In this document: in pieces, positions 53,336 to 61,700 of the stretch
Numbering within the stretch: position 1 is the stretch's first letter
Layout of the letters: each line of letters opens with the position of its first letter
Origin: Rhodoferax sp. OV413
GTDB lineage: Bacteria; Pseudomonadota; Gammaproteobacteria; Burkholderiales; Burkholderiaceae_C
Reading direction: 5' to 3'
Assembly: GCF_900104385.1 (NCBI RefSeq)
Contig: NZ_FNJA01000008.1
Span: 265,743-329,742 of the forward strand
DNA length: 64,000 nt
Notes under the pieces: model-generated
Database searches by the model: none
Told to the model about the DNA's origin: nothing
Seen by the model: only the letters and a program-made list of their open reading frames with translations
Program-made: the position numbers and the translations under genes

Positions 53336-53885
53336 GCCGCTGGACATCAGCACCGAGCGCCTGCGGCTGCGTCCCTGGCAGGACAGCGACCGCACGCCCT
53401 TCGCCGCCATGTGCGCCGACCCGGCGGTGATGGAATTCCTGCTGCCGGTACCCGACCGCGCCGCCAGCGATGCACTGCTGGACCGCTTGCAGGCCGGCAT
53501 CACAGCGCGTGGCTGGGGCTTCTGGGCGGTGGAACTGCGCAGCACGCAGACCTTCATCGGTTTCATCGGCATCCAGGTGCCGGGCACGCTGCTGCCGTTT
53601 TCGCCGTGTGTGGAAATCGGCTGGCGCCTGGCCGCCGCCCACTGGGGCCAGGGCTATGCGAGCGAAGGCGCGCGGGCTGCGCTGGCCCATGGTTTCGAAC
53701 GCCTGGGGCTGGATGAAATCGTGGCCTTCACCACCGTGCATAACCAGCGCTCGCGCGCGGTGATGCAGCGCCTGGGCATGCAGGCCGACCCGGGCACGTT
53801 CCAGCACCCGGCCGTACCCAGCGGCCACCCGCTGCAGGAACATGTGCTGTACCGCCTGCGGCGCAACCGCTGGGGCATGGCGTAA
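53328..53885 (+). CDS. GNAT N-acetyltransferase (RimJ/RimL type)
   Basis: 185 aa from ATG 53328, overlapping the ArsR stop. Pattern TERLRLRPWQDSDRTPF at the start and the acetyl-CoA segment WRLAAAHWGQGYASEGARA, followed by FTTVHNQRSRAVMQRLGM, typical of RimJ/RimL-like enzymes that acetylate small amines or protein N-termini. Same strand and overlap with the ArsR gene suggest co-transcription. Substrate unknown. Confidence 0.9.
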   Translation: MVEPLDISTERLRLRPWQDSDRTPFAAMCADPAVMEFLLPVPDRAASDALLDRLQAGITARGWGFWAVELRSTQTFIGFIGIQVPGTLLPFSPCVEIGWRLAAAHWGQGYASEGARAALAHGFERLGLDEIVAFTTVHNQRSRAVMQRLGMQADPGTFQHPAVPSGHPLQEHVLYRLRRNRWGMA

Positions 53886-53941
53886 ATACTATTGTTTTAA
53901 TAGCTGCCCGCGCAGGTATCTATTGCGCCATAGACCTAAAA
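53886..53941 (+). repeat. Two-hairpin intergenic repeat, copy 11
   Basis: ACTATTGTTTTAATAGCTGCCCGCGCAGG, spacer, TTGCGCCATAGACCTAAAA. It starts at the stop of the GNAT gene and ends just before the NTF2-like gene, so it may end the first transcript. Confidence 0.8.
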
Positions 53942-53958
53942 CACTCACAATTTTAGCC

Positions 53959-54393
53959 ATGACCTTTGACACGCCCAAGCCCCCCGCACACGACGCCGGA
54001 CTCCAGGCCCAAACGCTGGTGGAAATCTTTCTGCGGACCATCATGGTCCCCGACCCCGAAGGCGCGCGTGCCTTTGTGTCGCCCGACCTGCGCATCCGCT
54101 TTACCGGCGGCCGCGAGATGCGCGACCCCAGCGAATGCAGCCGCTTCAACGCCGGCCGCTATGCCTGGGTGAAAAAGCGCTTCGAGCAGACCGATGTAGT
54201 GGCCGGCGCCACCGAGGCCGAGGCCGTCGTCTACAACATCGGCACGCTGTACGGCGCCTGGCCCGACGGCACCGCCTTTGAGGGCAACCGCTATGTCGAC
54301 CGCTACATCGTGCGCGACGGCCTGATCGTGCAGATGGATGTGTGGAACGACAGCGCCGAATGGCTGCTGCAGCGCGCGGGGCTGGCGGTATGA
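53959..54393 (+). CDS. NTF2/SnoaL-like small protein
   Basis: 144 aa from ATG 53959. The alpha+beta pattern, length and motifs DPEGARAFVSPDLRIRFTGG and DRYIVRDGLIVQMDVWND fit the SnoaL-like NTF2 superfamily, cone-shaped proteins used as isomerases, hydrolases or binding proteins. The stop overlaps the GGT-type gene start (ATGA), so it may be a partner or act on the same compound. Confidence 0.8.
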   Translation: MTFDTPKPPAHDAGLQAQTLVEIFLRTIMVPDPEGARAFVSPDLRIRFTGGREMRDPSECSRFNAGRYAWVKKRFEQTDVVAGATEAEAVVYNIGTLYGAWPDGTAFEGNRYVDRYIVRDGLIVQMDVWNDSAEWLLQRAGLAV

Positions 54394-55991
54394 CACTCTG
54401 CACCACCTCCACAGTCACTTCGACCAAGGGCATGGTCACCAGCCCGCATGCGCTGGCCACCCAGGCCGGGCTGGACGTGCTGGCCCGCGGCGGCAATGCC
54501 ATCGAGGCGGCCATCGCCATCACCGCCTGCCTGTGCGTGACCTACCCGCATTTCGCCGGCCTGGGCGGCGATGCCTTCATGCTGATCGCCGACAAGACGG
54601 GCCAGGTGCAAACCCTGTCCGGCATCGGCCAGGCGCCGCAGCACCTGCCCCACTACAGCGGCAGCATCCCGGTGCGCGGCCCGCAGGCCATGCTGACCAG
54701 CGCGGCCCTGGTCGATGTGCTGGGCCAGGCCTATGGCATCAGCCATGACAGCTGGGCCGGCCAGCACAGCTGGCAGCAGCTGCTGGAGCCGGCCATAGGC
54801 TTTGCGCGCGACGGTTTTGCGATGTCCGACTCCGAGCGCTTCTGGCTGGACATGCGCCTGCCCGACGCCGCCAACCTGCCCGACATCTACGCCAACTTTC
54901 TGGTCAACGGCGAGATCCCCGCGCCGCACAGCGTGCGCCAGCAGCACCCGCTGGCCAGCACCCTGGAAACCCTGGCAGCCCGTGGACCGCGCGACTTCTA
55001 CGAAGGCCAGCTGGCCTCGCGCGTCGCCAAGGGCCTGGCCCAGGCCGGCTCGCCGCTGACCGCCGCCGACCTGGCCCAAACCCGGGCCCGCGTCGAAGCC
55101 CCGCTGCGCACCGCCTACCGTGGCGGCACCCTGCTCGCACACCGCCCGCCCACGCAAGGCATCACCACGCTGGAGATCATGGGCATCTTGCAGCGCTTCG
55201 ACCTGCGCAGCATTCCCGAGGGCAGCGCCGACTACTACCACCTGCTGGTCGAGGCGGTGAAGCAGGCCTTCATCGACCGCAACCGCCATGTGGCCGACCC
55301 CGAGCAGGTAGAGGTGCCCATCGAGCGGCTGCTGTCGGCCGCACACCTGGACCACAAAGCCCAGCAGATCCGCATGGACCAGGCCCTGCCCTGGCCCCAC
55401 CCCTTCCAGACCGGCGACACGGTGTACATCGCCGCGACCGACAGCGCAGGCAATGCGGTGTCCATGCTGGCCACCATCTACTTCGACTGGGGCAGCGGCG
55501 TACTGGTGGGCGACACCGGCCTGCTCTGGCACAACCGCGGCTCGGCCTTTTCGCTGGACCCCAAGCACCCCAACTGCCTGGCACCGGGCAAGCGGCCGTT
55601 CCACACGCTGAACCCCGGCATGTACCTGCAAAACGGCAAGCCCACCATCCTGTACGGCACCCAGGGTGCCGACGGCCAGCCGCAGACCCTGGCGGCCATC
55701 CTGACACGCATGATCGACTACGGCATGGACCCGTACACCGCGCTGGCCCGGCCGCGCTTTCTGCTGGGCAAAACCTTCTCTGACGCACGCGATTCGCTCA
55801 AGGTGGAAGAAGACGTGCCGGAAGACGTGTTTGCCGAGCTGGCCCGGCGCGGCCATGCGCTGAGCCCCATCCCCGCCCAAAGCCCGCTGATGGGCCACCC
55901 CGGCGCGATCCGCATCGACCCGGTCACGGGCAGCATGCAAGGCGCCCACGACCCGCGCAGCGATGGCCGGGCCATGGGCTTGCCGGACTAA
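54390..55991 (+). CDS. Gamma-glutamyltransferase-family Ntn hydrolase
   Basis: 533 aa. Starts without a signal peptide (MTLCTTSTVTSTKGMV), so cytoplasmic, unlike periplasmic GGT. Motifs: GGNAIEAAIA, GLGGDAFML, then the auto-processing Thr in QTGDTVYIA (Thr344), and RPFHTLNPGM near the small-subunit middle. Cytoplasmic members include cephalosporin acylases and the oxamate amidohydrolase HpxW, so the natural substrate may be an amide other than glutathione. Coupled to an NTF2-like gene (4-nt overlap). Its stop overlaps the convergent GNAT stop by 4 nt. Confidence 0.88.
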   Translation: MTLCTTSTVTSTKGMVTSPHALATQAGLDVLARGGNAIEAAIAITACLCVTYPHFAGLGGDAFMLIADKTGQVQTLSGIGQAPQHLPHYSGSIPVRGPQAMLTSAALVDVLGQAYGISHDSWAGQHSWQQLLEPAIGFARDGFAMSDSERFWLDMRLPDAANLPDIYANFLVNGEIPAPHSVRQQHPLASTLETLAARGPRDFYEGQLASRVAKGLAQAGSPLTAADLAQTRARVEAPLRTAYRGGTLLAHRPPTQGITTLEIMGILQRFDLRSIPEGSADYYHLLVEAVKQAFIDRNRHVADPEQVEVPIERLLSAAHLDHKAQQIRMDQALPWPHPFQTGDTVYIAATDSAGNAVSMLATIYFDWGSGVLVGDTGLLWHNRGSAFSLDPKHPNCLAPGKRPFHTLNPGMYLQNGKPTILYGTQGADGQPQTLAAILTRMIDYGMDPYTALARPRFLLGKTFSDARDSLKVEEDVPEDVFAELARRGHALSPIPAQSPLMGHPGAIRIDPVTGSMQGAHDPRSDGRAMGLPD

Positions 55992-56464
55992 CTCTTATCC
56001 TCGTCATCCGGTAACGCCAGGCTGAAGCGCTGCTTGGGCAGGCCCAGCGCGCCGGCGCGGTGGTAGAAGTCGATGGCTCCGTGGTTCCAGTCCGGCGTCT
56101 GCCATTGCAACTGCTGGCAGCCCTGCGCCTGCGCATGGTCGCGCACCGCCTGCATCAGCACCCCGCCCAGGCCCTGGCCGCGGAATTCGGGCATTAAGTA
56201 CAGGCAGTCCATGTGCATGTAGTGCGCGGCCTGCAGCGTGGAAAACACCGGGCTGGCAGTCGCATACCCCACGGCCTGCGCACCGTCCAGCGCCAGCCAG
56301 GCATGCAGCGCACCACACGACAAAGCTGCAGCCAGGCGCTGGGCAAAACCATGGGCATCGAAGTCCAGACGCTCAAACTCCGCATGGGCTTGGCACAACG
56401 CGGCCAACTGCTCGGCATCGTCTGGGCCCGCACTGCGGACCCGGGCGAAACTCAGCAAGCGCAT
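55988..56464 (-). CDS. GNAT N-acetyltransferase
   Basis: 158 aa. Acetyl-CoA motif LMPEFRGQGLGGVLMQAV (Q/R-x-x-G-x-G/A) at about residues 93-110 and HMDCLYLMPEF before it; ends IDFYHRAGALGLPKQ. No substrate can be assigned. The start lies 13 nt inside the end of the rhodanese gene upstream on this strand, so the two are co-translated. Convergent with the GGT-type gene. Confidence 0.9.
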   Translation of the reverse strand: MRLLSFARVRSAGPDDAEQLAALCQAHAEFERLDFDAHGFAQRLAAALSCGALHAWLALDGAQAVGYATASPVFSTLQAAHYMHMDCLYLMPEFRGQGLGGVLMQAVRDHAQAQGCQQLQWQTPDWNHGAIDFYHRAGALGLPKQRFSLALPDDEDKS

Positions 56465-56910
56465 TCCATGGCCGGTGTGTCCGCGGGCATGCGGCCGGGC
56501 GCACTACCGGTGGCGATAGGCTGGCCGTCGCGCACCCAGAAGTCCAGGCCGCCGAGCATTTCCTTCACCGTGAAGCCCAGCTGGGCCAGCTTGTAAGCGC
56601 CCTTGGTCGAGCCGTTGCAGCCTATGCCGTCGCAGTAGGTGACATAGGTTTTGCTGCGGTCCAGCGTGGCGGTGCTGGCAGCATCCATCAGGCGGTGCGG
56701 AAAGCTGATGGCGCCCGGCACATGGCCCTGGGCGTACAGCGCCTCGGCGCGGGTGTCGATCACCACGATGGCGTCAATCTGGTTTCGCAGGTCTTCGGCG
56801 ACATCCCAGGCGTCGGCGTGGAAACTCAGCTTGTGCAGCATGAAGTCGCGGGTCAGCTCTGGGCTGGCGGGTGGAAAGGCGAGAACTTGGGAGGTCGCAG
56901 CAGTGGTCAT
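56452..56910 (-). CDS. Rhodanese-like sulfurtransferase
   Basis: 152 aa. Single rhodanese domain with DTRAEALYAQGHVPGAISFPH and the active-site loop YCDGIGCNGS, giving Cys at the expected site, and a following GFTVKEMLGGLDFW. The tail has extra Cys (MECAC). It transfers sulfane sulfur or binds thiols in the cytoplasm. Divergent from the MocR gene by 86 nt, which makes it and the GNAT gene likely targets of that regulator. Confidence 0.88.
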   Translation of the reverse strand: MTTAATSQVLAFPPASPELTRDFMLHKLSFHADAWDVAEDLRNQIDAIVVIDTRAEALYAQGHVPGAISFPHRLMDAASTATLDRSKTYVTYCDGIGCNGSTKGAYKLAQLGFTVKEMLGGLDFWVRDGQPIATGSAPGRMPADTPAMECAC

Positions 56911-56996
56911 GGCAAGGTCTTTCTGAAGGGGATGCTGGCAGTGTAGAAAGCATTGGCCTTAGCATTGATACCAATTCATAGCCCCGTATAAGACCC

Positions 56997-58448
56997 ATGG
57001 ACACCCGCCCACCGCGACTCTGGCTGAACCTGTTTGCCTCGCAGGCGCACCCCGAATGGGGCTTGCGCGAACAGCTGTGCGCCACGCTGCGCAGCTCGAT
57101 CCGCGACGGCCAGCTGGAGCTGGACGAGCGGCTGCCGTCGACCCGCGCGTTGGCGCTGGACCTGGGTATCTCGCGCGTCACCGTCGAAGCGGCGTATGCC
57201 CAGCTGGAGGTAGAAGGCTATCTGCGCCGGCACGTTGGCCATGGCAGTTTTGTGGCCATCGACATGGCGCGGCCGGGCGCACCGCCGGCCCGTGCTGCAG
57301 CGCCGCTGGTGGTGCCGGCCACGCTGTCGGCCCGCGGCCAGCGCATGGTGGACAGCGGCGGCTGCGTGGAGCCCACGCGCCTGCAAGCCTTCGCCGCCGG
57401 CAGCCCGGACCTGCGGGCGTTTCCACACGCCGTCTGGCGCCAGCTGCTGAACCGTCGTTTGCGCGGCGACACGGCCGAGCTGATGCGCTACGGCGATCCA
57501 CAGGGCCGCGCCGATCTGCGCGAAAGCATTGCCCACTACCTGGTACACACCCGCGGCGTGGCCACTGCGCCAGAGCAGGTGCTGGTGCTCACCAGCTCGC
57601 AACAGGCGCTGCAGCTGCTGGCGACCACGCTGCTCAACGAAGGCGATGTGGTGTGGATGGAAGAGCCCGGCTACCGTGGCGCCGCCACGGCTTTCGTATC
57701 GGCCGGCGCCCGGCTGGTCCATGTGCCGGTGGACGCCGAGGGCATGCTGCCCGACCCCAGCCTGCCGGTGCCCAAGCTGATCTACCTCACGCCCTCGCAC
57801 CAGTACCCGACCGGCGCCACGCTGAGCCTGCAGCGGCGCCTGGCCTTCATCGCTTACGCCCTGCAGCACGGCGCCTGGATTCTGGAAGACGACTACGACA
57901 GTGCCTTCATCTACGAGGGCCGCGCCAGCCCGGCGCTGCAGGGGTTGGACAGCAGCGGTCGGGTGGTCTACATCGGCACGTTTTCCAAGACGCTGTATCC
58001 ATCGCTGCGGGTCGCGTATGCGGTGCTGCCGCCGGGCCTGGTGGCGCCGCTGGTCACCGCACGCAGCATCTACGACGGCCATGTGTCGCAGCTGAGCCAG
58101 GCGGTAACGGCCGACTTCATGGCCATGGGCCATTTTGCCGCCCATCTGCGGCTGATGCGTCAGCTCTACAGCAGCCGCCACGCGCTGCTGCTGGAGGCGC
58201 TGCAGCGCAAACTGCCCTGGGCCCGGCCCGTGCCCAGCGTCGGTGGTCTGCAGCTCAGCGTGCTGTTGCCCGCGGGCAGCGAAGCCCGGCTGACCCGCCA
58301 AGCCGCCGCCATGGGCATCGCCACCCCGAGCCTGGGTGCGCTGTACCAGGCTGGCCGCCAGGTCGACGGCTGGATACTCGGCTTTGCCGCGCTGCAGCCC
58401 GAAGAGATACGCGCTGCCGTGGATGCGCTGGCCCGGCTGAAGCCCTAG
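56997..58448 (+). CDS. MocR-type regulator (GntR HTH plus aminotransferase domain)
   Basis: 483 aa. GntR winged helix at residues 20-85 (LREQLCATLRSSIRDG, LPSTRALALDLGISRVTVEAAY); aminotransferase class I domain 115-480 with YGDPQGRADLRESIAHYL, DDYDSAFIYEG and the PLP Lys in GTFSKTLYPSLRV. MocR proteins use PLP, often with an amino acid, as effector. Divergent from the rhodanese-GNAT pair, probably their regulator. Not next to pdxST genes, so the PdxR role is not indicated. Confidence 0.92.
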   Translation: MDTRPPRLWLNLFASQAHPEWGLREQLCATLRSSIRDGQLELDERLPSTRALALDLGISRVTVEAAYAQLEVEGYLRRHVGHGSFVAIDMARPGAPPARAAAPLVVPATLSARGQRMVDSGGCVEPTRLQAFAAGSPDLRAFPHAVWRQLLNRRLRGDTAELMRYGDPQGRADLRESIAHYLVHTRGVATAPEQVLVLTSSQQALQLLATTLLNEGDVVWMEEPGYRGAATAFVSAGARLVHVPVDAEGMLPDPSLPVPKLIYLTPSHQYPTGATLSLQRRLAFIAYALQHGAWILEDDYDSAFIYEGRASPALQGLDSSGRVVYIGTFSKTLYPSLRVAYAVLPPGLVAPLVTARSIYDGHVSQLSQAVTADFMAMGHFAAHLRLMRQLYSSRHALLLEALQRKLPWARPVPSVGGLQLSVLLPAGSEARLTRQAAAMGIATPSLGALYQAGRQVDGWILGFAALQPEEIRAAVDALARLKP

Positions 58449-58449
58449 G

Positions 58450-58510
58450 TTTTTCAAAATATATAGCAGCTGGCGCAGGTACTATCTGCGCCAGAGGGCT
58501 AAAAAGCTTG
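58450..58510 (+). repeat. Two-hairpin intergenic repeat, copy 12
   Basis: TCAAAATATATAGCAGCTGGCGCAGG, spacer, CTGCGCCAGAGGGCTAAAAAG. Hairpin B is perfect over 8 bp (TGGCGCAG with CTGCGCCA). It follows the MocR stop. It is the last copy; none is seen in the accessory DNA to the right. Confidence 0.8.
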
Positions 58511-58544
58511 TAAATACTCGAATGCCACCACAGCAAGGACATGC

Positions 58545-58826
58545 ATGCAGCACGTATTGATCATCCACGAAGTCCAGGACTACACCGCGTGGAAAAAGGT
58601 GTTCGACGCCGCCGCCAGTATCCGCAAGGACGCGGGCGAGCTGTCCTATCAGGTACTGCGTTACGACACCGACGCCAACCGGATAGTGCACTTCTCGCGC
58701 TGGACCTCGTTGGCCGATGCGCGGGCCTTTTTTGAGTCACCGAGGCTGGCGCAGATCCGCAAGGAGGCGGGGGTCAAGGCACCGGAGTTCATTTACTTGG
58801 AACAATTGGAAGCGGGGGTGCTGTAG
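58545..58826 (+). CDS. Small ABM-like (dimeric alpha/beta-barrel) protein
   Basis: 93 aa; CAAGGACATGC precedes the ATG. The pattern IIHEVQDYTAWKKVFDAAASIR and IVHFSRWTSLADARAFFESPRLAQIRKEAG fits the small barrel family that includes ABM-type monooxygenases and similar unknown proteins. No catalytic residues can be pinned. It is the last gene with host-like codon use before the accessory region. Confidence 0.75.
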   Translation: MQHVLIIHEVQDYTAWKKVFDAAASIRKDAGELSYQVLRYDTDANRIVHFSRWTSLADARAFFESPRLAQIRKEAGVKAPEFIYLEQLEAGVL

Positions 58827-58872
58827 TGGCGCTAAAACTAACTGCAAGCCGCAATGCGGAGACAATCCAGCA

Positions 58873-59139
58873 ATGACACAAGGCAAGCGAATCTCTCCCC
58901 ATATCGGTAACGATGCAGTGCAGGCAATCAAGGACATGGGTGCCGCGGCAAGGTCCGCCCGCGTGGCCGCAGGCGATGGACAAGCCGCTGCCGCAACCCG
59001 TCTAGGCGTTCACGTTCAAACCATCGCCCGCATCGAGTCGGGGGAGCCGGGCGTGGCCATTGGACATGTGCTTGGCATGCTTAGCCTGTACGGCATCACC
59101 GTGCAATTGCAGTCTCCGGAGGCGGTACAGCACCCTTAA
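58873..59139 (+). CDS. Xre-family HTH protein, 88 aa
   Basis: From ATG 58873. HTH at about residues 22-75: ARSARVAAGDGQAAAATRLG, VHVQTIARIESGEPGVAIG and LGMLSLYGITVQL. This is the antitoxin-like HipB/Xre type, often paired with a downstream toxin or partner. The next gene, a 73-aa protein on the same strand 39 nt away, may be that partner, but it does not resemble HipA. Possibly an autoregulator of the pair. Confidence 0.8.
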   Translation: MTQGKRISPHIGNDAVQAIKDMGAAARSARVAAGDGQAAAATRLGVHVQTIARIESGEPGVAIGHVLGMLSLYGITVQLQSPEAVQHP

Positions 59140-59178
59140 CATCGCCATCCGGTGTACAGGAAAATAGGAGCATGAACG

Positions 59179-59400
59179 GTGAAGTATGTTTTCAACGTGT
59201 TCGGGCGCATCGTTTCCATTGAACGACACAACGATGCATGGACTGCCTTCCACATTAGCCCGGAAGGGAAACGTCGGCCCGTGGAGCTCGCCGTCCCTTC
59301 TGAAATTGACCGCAGCGAGCTTGCCCAATATTTGTACGACGTCTACCACGAGGATGCGACGCCAACAAACGGTGACGTTTCCGAGATTCTCCCCAAGTGA
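59179..59400 (+). CDS. Small hypothetical protein, 73 aa
   Basis: GTG start at 59179 with TAGGAGCATGAACG upstream. Sequence opens KYVFNVFGRIVSIERHNDAWTA split across a strand-turn-strand pattern, then a helix IDRSELAQYLYDVYHE and an acidic end. It looks like a single small alpha/beta domain. Family not assigned. Forms a small unit with the Xre-like gene. Confidence 0.65.
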   Translation: MKYVFNVFGRIVSIERHNDAWTAFHISPEGKRRPVELAVPSEIDRSELAQYLYDVYHEDATPTNGDVSEILPK

Positions 59401-59533
59401 ACCTGGCTTGGGGCACCGGCAGTTTGGCTCTTATCGGCCATGAGCGGTCGGTCGGATTTGTCACCGAATCGCTCTCGGATGCTGACATTCGTCGCCCTTC
59501 GCGGCTAAAAATTTGAAGCAGAGGTTCTCACAG

Positions 59534-60034
59534 ATGAGCGTTCCTGAAACTATTCCCGAACTTACGGCGCTCTTTGAGCGACTTGGAGCCCGAAACCCCG
59601 AGTCTTGGGCAAGCTCGCAAATCCGCGAGCGCATCCCACAACTACATCGCTACTTGTTCCTTCGCCAATGCTGGCAACACGTGATTGGGGAAGACAGCAC
59701 CGGTTGGGTCGACTTTCACATCAAGCAAGCGGAACAAGACGCACAGGGTTCTTTCGCAGGTATGGGAGCCGCTTTGAAGCGCGCGGTTGCCGCCGGGGTA
59801 GCGACCGAGGACCTCTCGCAAATTGCGCGTGGCGTTCAGGTCGAGTTGCTAAGCCAGCTCTGCTACATGCTTGAAGACAATGGACTCTTGGAGCCAGAGT
59901 TGAATGGTGTGGGTTGGGGTCTTTTCCAGACGGACGAAGAAGGGAACCCATTGGAGCCAATCTATTCGCTTCACGAATCCGTGCTGGACCTCGACCCCAC
60001 GGGTAGGGAAATGCGCCCGAAGACGGCGCCCTGA
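59534..60034 (+). CDS. Hypothetical protein, 166 aa
   Basis: From ATG 59534 (AGAGG about 10 nt upstream; a TTG at 59513 is open too). Mostly helical, without signal or membrane segment: ELTALFERLGARNPESWASS at the start, LHRYLFLRQCWQHVI, a Trp/acid segment, and VQVELLSQLCYMLEDNG. Base composition is lower in GC than the core genes. Not recognised. It stands alone with 133-158-nt gaps either side that hold short copies of a TCGGCCA motif. Confidence 0.6.
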   Translation: MSVPETIPELTALFERLGARNPESWASSQIRERIPQLHRYLFLRQCWQHVIGEDSTGWVDFHIKQAEQDAQGSFAGMGAALKRAVAAGVATEDLSQIARGVQVELLSQLCYMLEDNGLLEPELNGVGWGLFQTDEEGNPLEPIYSLHESVLDLDPTGREMRPKTAP

Positions 60035-60192
60035 ATTGGTGACCGGCTACAGTCGGCCAACTGCGGACATTCGAAGCTCGGCTCCAATTGAGCCAGAAGC
60101 TGATGTACGTACGCTTTTTTCAAAAATCGCTTGCCCCGACCCTTACGGCCACCTTTATAAAAACATCTTTCCGAATGTGAAGAGGTGAATTT

Positions 60193-61260
60193 GTGAACAG
60201 TCGAATGCGATTCCTGAACCCTTCAAAGGCCGCCAAACGGCTCGGCGTTTCCGTGAAGGCATTGCGTATCTACGAGCAGCGTGGTCTTATGACGCCGACG
60301 CGCACCGAGGCTGGCTGGCGGTCTTACGGACCGGCGGAAATGCAACGTGCCGGCGAAATTGTGGCCCTTCGTGCGCTGGGCCTAAGCCTTGCGCAAGTGG
60401 CCAGTGTCTTGGAAGGCGAGGCCGAGGGACTTGAACCTGCCTTGGCCTTACATCAGGCCGTGCTTGAAGGTGATGCGCGTCGACTGGCAGACACCATCGA
60501 ACGTGTTCGTGGTCTACGAGCCCAATTGGACAGAGGGCAGAGGCCAACCGTCACAGAGTTGACGCGCTTGCAGGTTTCGACCAGTGGGCTGAGCGTCGAA
60601 TTCGAACTCCCCTGGCCCTGGGGTGGTGAATTTTTCCAGTTGCAAGACATCCGTCCCCTGAACTACATCGTGGGTCCGTTGGGCAGCGGAAAAACGCGAT
60701 TGGCCCTGCGCTTAGCCGAGGTGCTGCCGTCGGCGGCGTTCCTTGGCCTAGAGCGGATTGCGGCAGGTGATGCGAAGGCGCGTCTAGATGCCGACTCGAA
60801 CCTACGATTGCGCGTCAACCACGCGATTGATTGGCTGGTCGAAGACGGCGCTGTTGTCTCCGAGGCACTAACCGCTTTGCTGGTCGGACTGGAAGCCGAA
60901 GGGCCGACCATTCTGGTCGTCGACATGGTCGAGCACGGACTGGATACGCCCACCCAACAGGCGGTGTCTGCCTATCTGCGACGCCGTATGTCCGTGGAGC
61001 GTCCGCTCTTCTTGATGACACGTTCTGCTGTCATCCTCGATTTAGCTTCCGTTGGAACGGGAGAGTCCATTCTTCTTTGCCCTGCCAATCACAGCCCACC
61101 GATTCGCGTGGCACCCTATCCAGGTGCTGCCGGCTATGAAGCCGTCACAACTTGTTTGGCGGCTCCTGAGGTGCGCGCGCGAACAGAAGGCGTCATTGCA
61201 TGGCGGCCTCGGGGAAGTGGACATGATTATGAGGATGGGCACCTCTCAGCTCGTTGCTAG
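60193..61260 (+). CDS. MerR-type HTH fused to a P-loop ATPase
   Basis: 355 aa from GTG 60193 (AAGAGGTGAATTT upstream). Residues 1-75: MerR winged helix with LNPSKAAKRLGVSVKALRIYEQRG split over helix 1-2, and MTPTRTEAGWRSYG. Residues 75-130: the coiled coil that normally dimerises MerR. Residues 150-330: a nucleotide-binding domain with Walker A GPLGSGKTRLAL and Walker B TILVVDMVEHGLD, and a following VSAYLRRRM. In place of the effector domain there is thus an ABC/AAA-like ATPase. It may couple ATP state to DNA binding. Lies alone in accessory DNA. Confidence 0.8.
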   Translation: MNSRMRFLNPSKAAKRLGVSVKALRIYEQRGLMTPTRTEAGWRSYGPAEMQRAGEIVALRALGLSLAQVASVLEGEAEGLEPALALHQAVLEGDARRLADTIERVRGLRAQLDRGQRPTVTELTRLQVSTSGLSVEFELPWPWGGEFFQLQDIRPLNYIVGPLGSGKTRLALRLAEVLPSAAFLGLERIAAGDAKARLDADSNLRLRVNHAIDWLVEDGAVVSEALTALLVGLEAEGPTILVVDMVEHGLDTPTQQAVSAYLRRRMSVERPLFLMTRSAVILDLASVGTGESILLCPANHSPPIRVAPYPGAAGYEAVTTCLAAPEVRARTEGVIAWRPRGSGHDYEDGHLSARC

Positions 61261-61325
61261 CCGCGTTTTGCCGCGTGGAGGCGTTTACATATCCGGCAGA
61301 ATGTGGCCATAACCAGACCTTCGTC

Positions 61326-61610
61326 ATGACGCCAGAAAATTACCCCATGGTTGGCAGATTCAAGAATGAAACCACCGGCACCCTGACGTTGTATCTTGAG
61401 ATGGTTCCTGAGGAGGTAATCCTTGAGCCTGGCGATGAGGTTGAGCTTCTTGCACAACCCACTGACGACCTGCTGCCTCTCAACGTAGCGCCCGTGGAGG
61501 ATGGTCTCCACATCCACGCTCACAAAGAGTGGAATCCGGATTGGCACGTCAGATTCCGAGGCCAAGTTATCAAGGCCGGCAATCCGACCCGTCTTGTTGA
61601 TTACCGCTGA
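61326..61610 (+). CDS. Hypothetical protein, 94 aa
   Basis: From ATG 61326, no clear ribosome site. Beta-rich small domain with NYPMVGRFKNETTGTLTLYL, EPGDEVELLA and HKEWNPDWHVRF. No signal peptide. The opposite-strand frame 61257-61616 is also open but lacks such regular pattern. Not recognised. It lies 66 nt after the MerR-ATPase gene on the same strand. Confidence 0.55.
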   Translation: MTPENYPMVGRFKNETTGTLTLYLEMVPEEVILEPGDEVELLAQPTDDLLPLNVAPVEDGLHIHAHKEWNPDWHVRFRGQVIKAGNPTRLVDYR

Positions 61611-61700
61611 AGCCAAGTATTTTCAATGCTTGCCTTCACTACCACGAGTAGCCGGCCGAAGTCGGCCAATACCAGTCAGTGACTGTTTGAGAAAGCGGAC

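Noticed and set aside
54390..55991. Naming the GGT-family gene hpxW
   Set aside because: No other purine-degradation genes are nearby and the NTF2-like neighbour does not clearly match HpxZ; only family-level assignment is safe.
58873..59139. HipBA toxin-antitoxin system
   Set aside because: The HTH protein resembles HipB in type, but the next gene is 73 aa and has no HipA kinase features.
61257..61616. 119-codon minus-strand frame
   Set aside because: Antisense to the 94-aa gene; the plus-strand product has the more regular strand pattern. Kept in mind because cassette genes nearby are on the minus strand.
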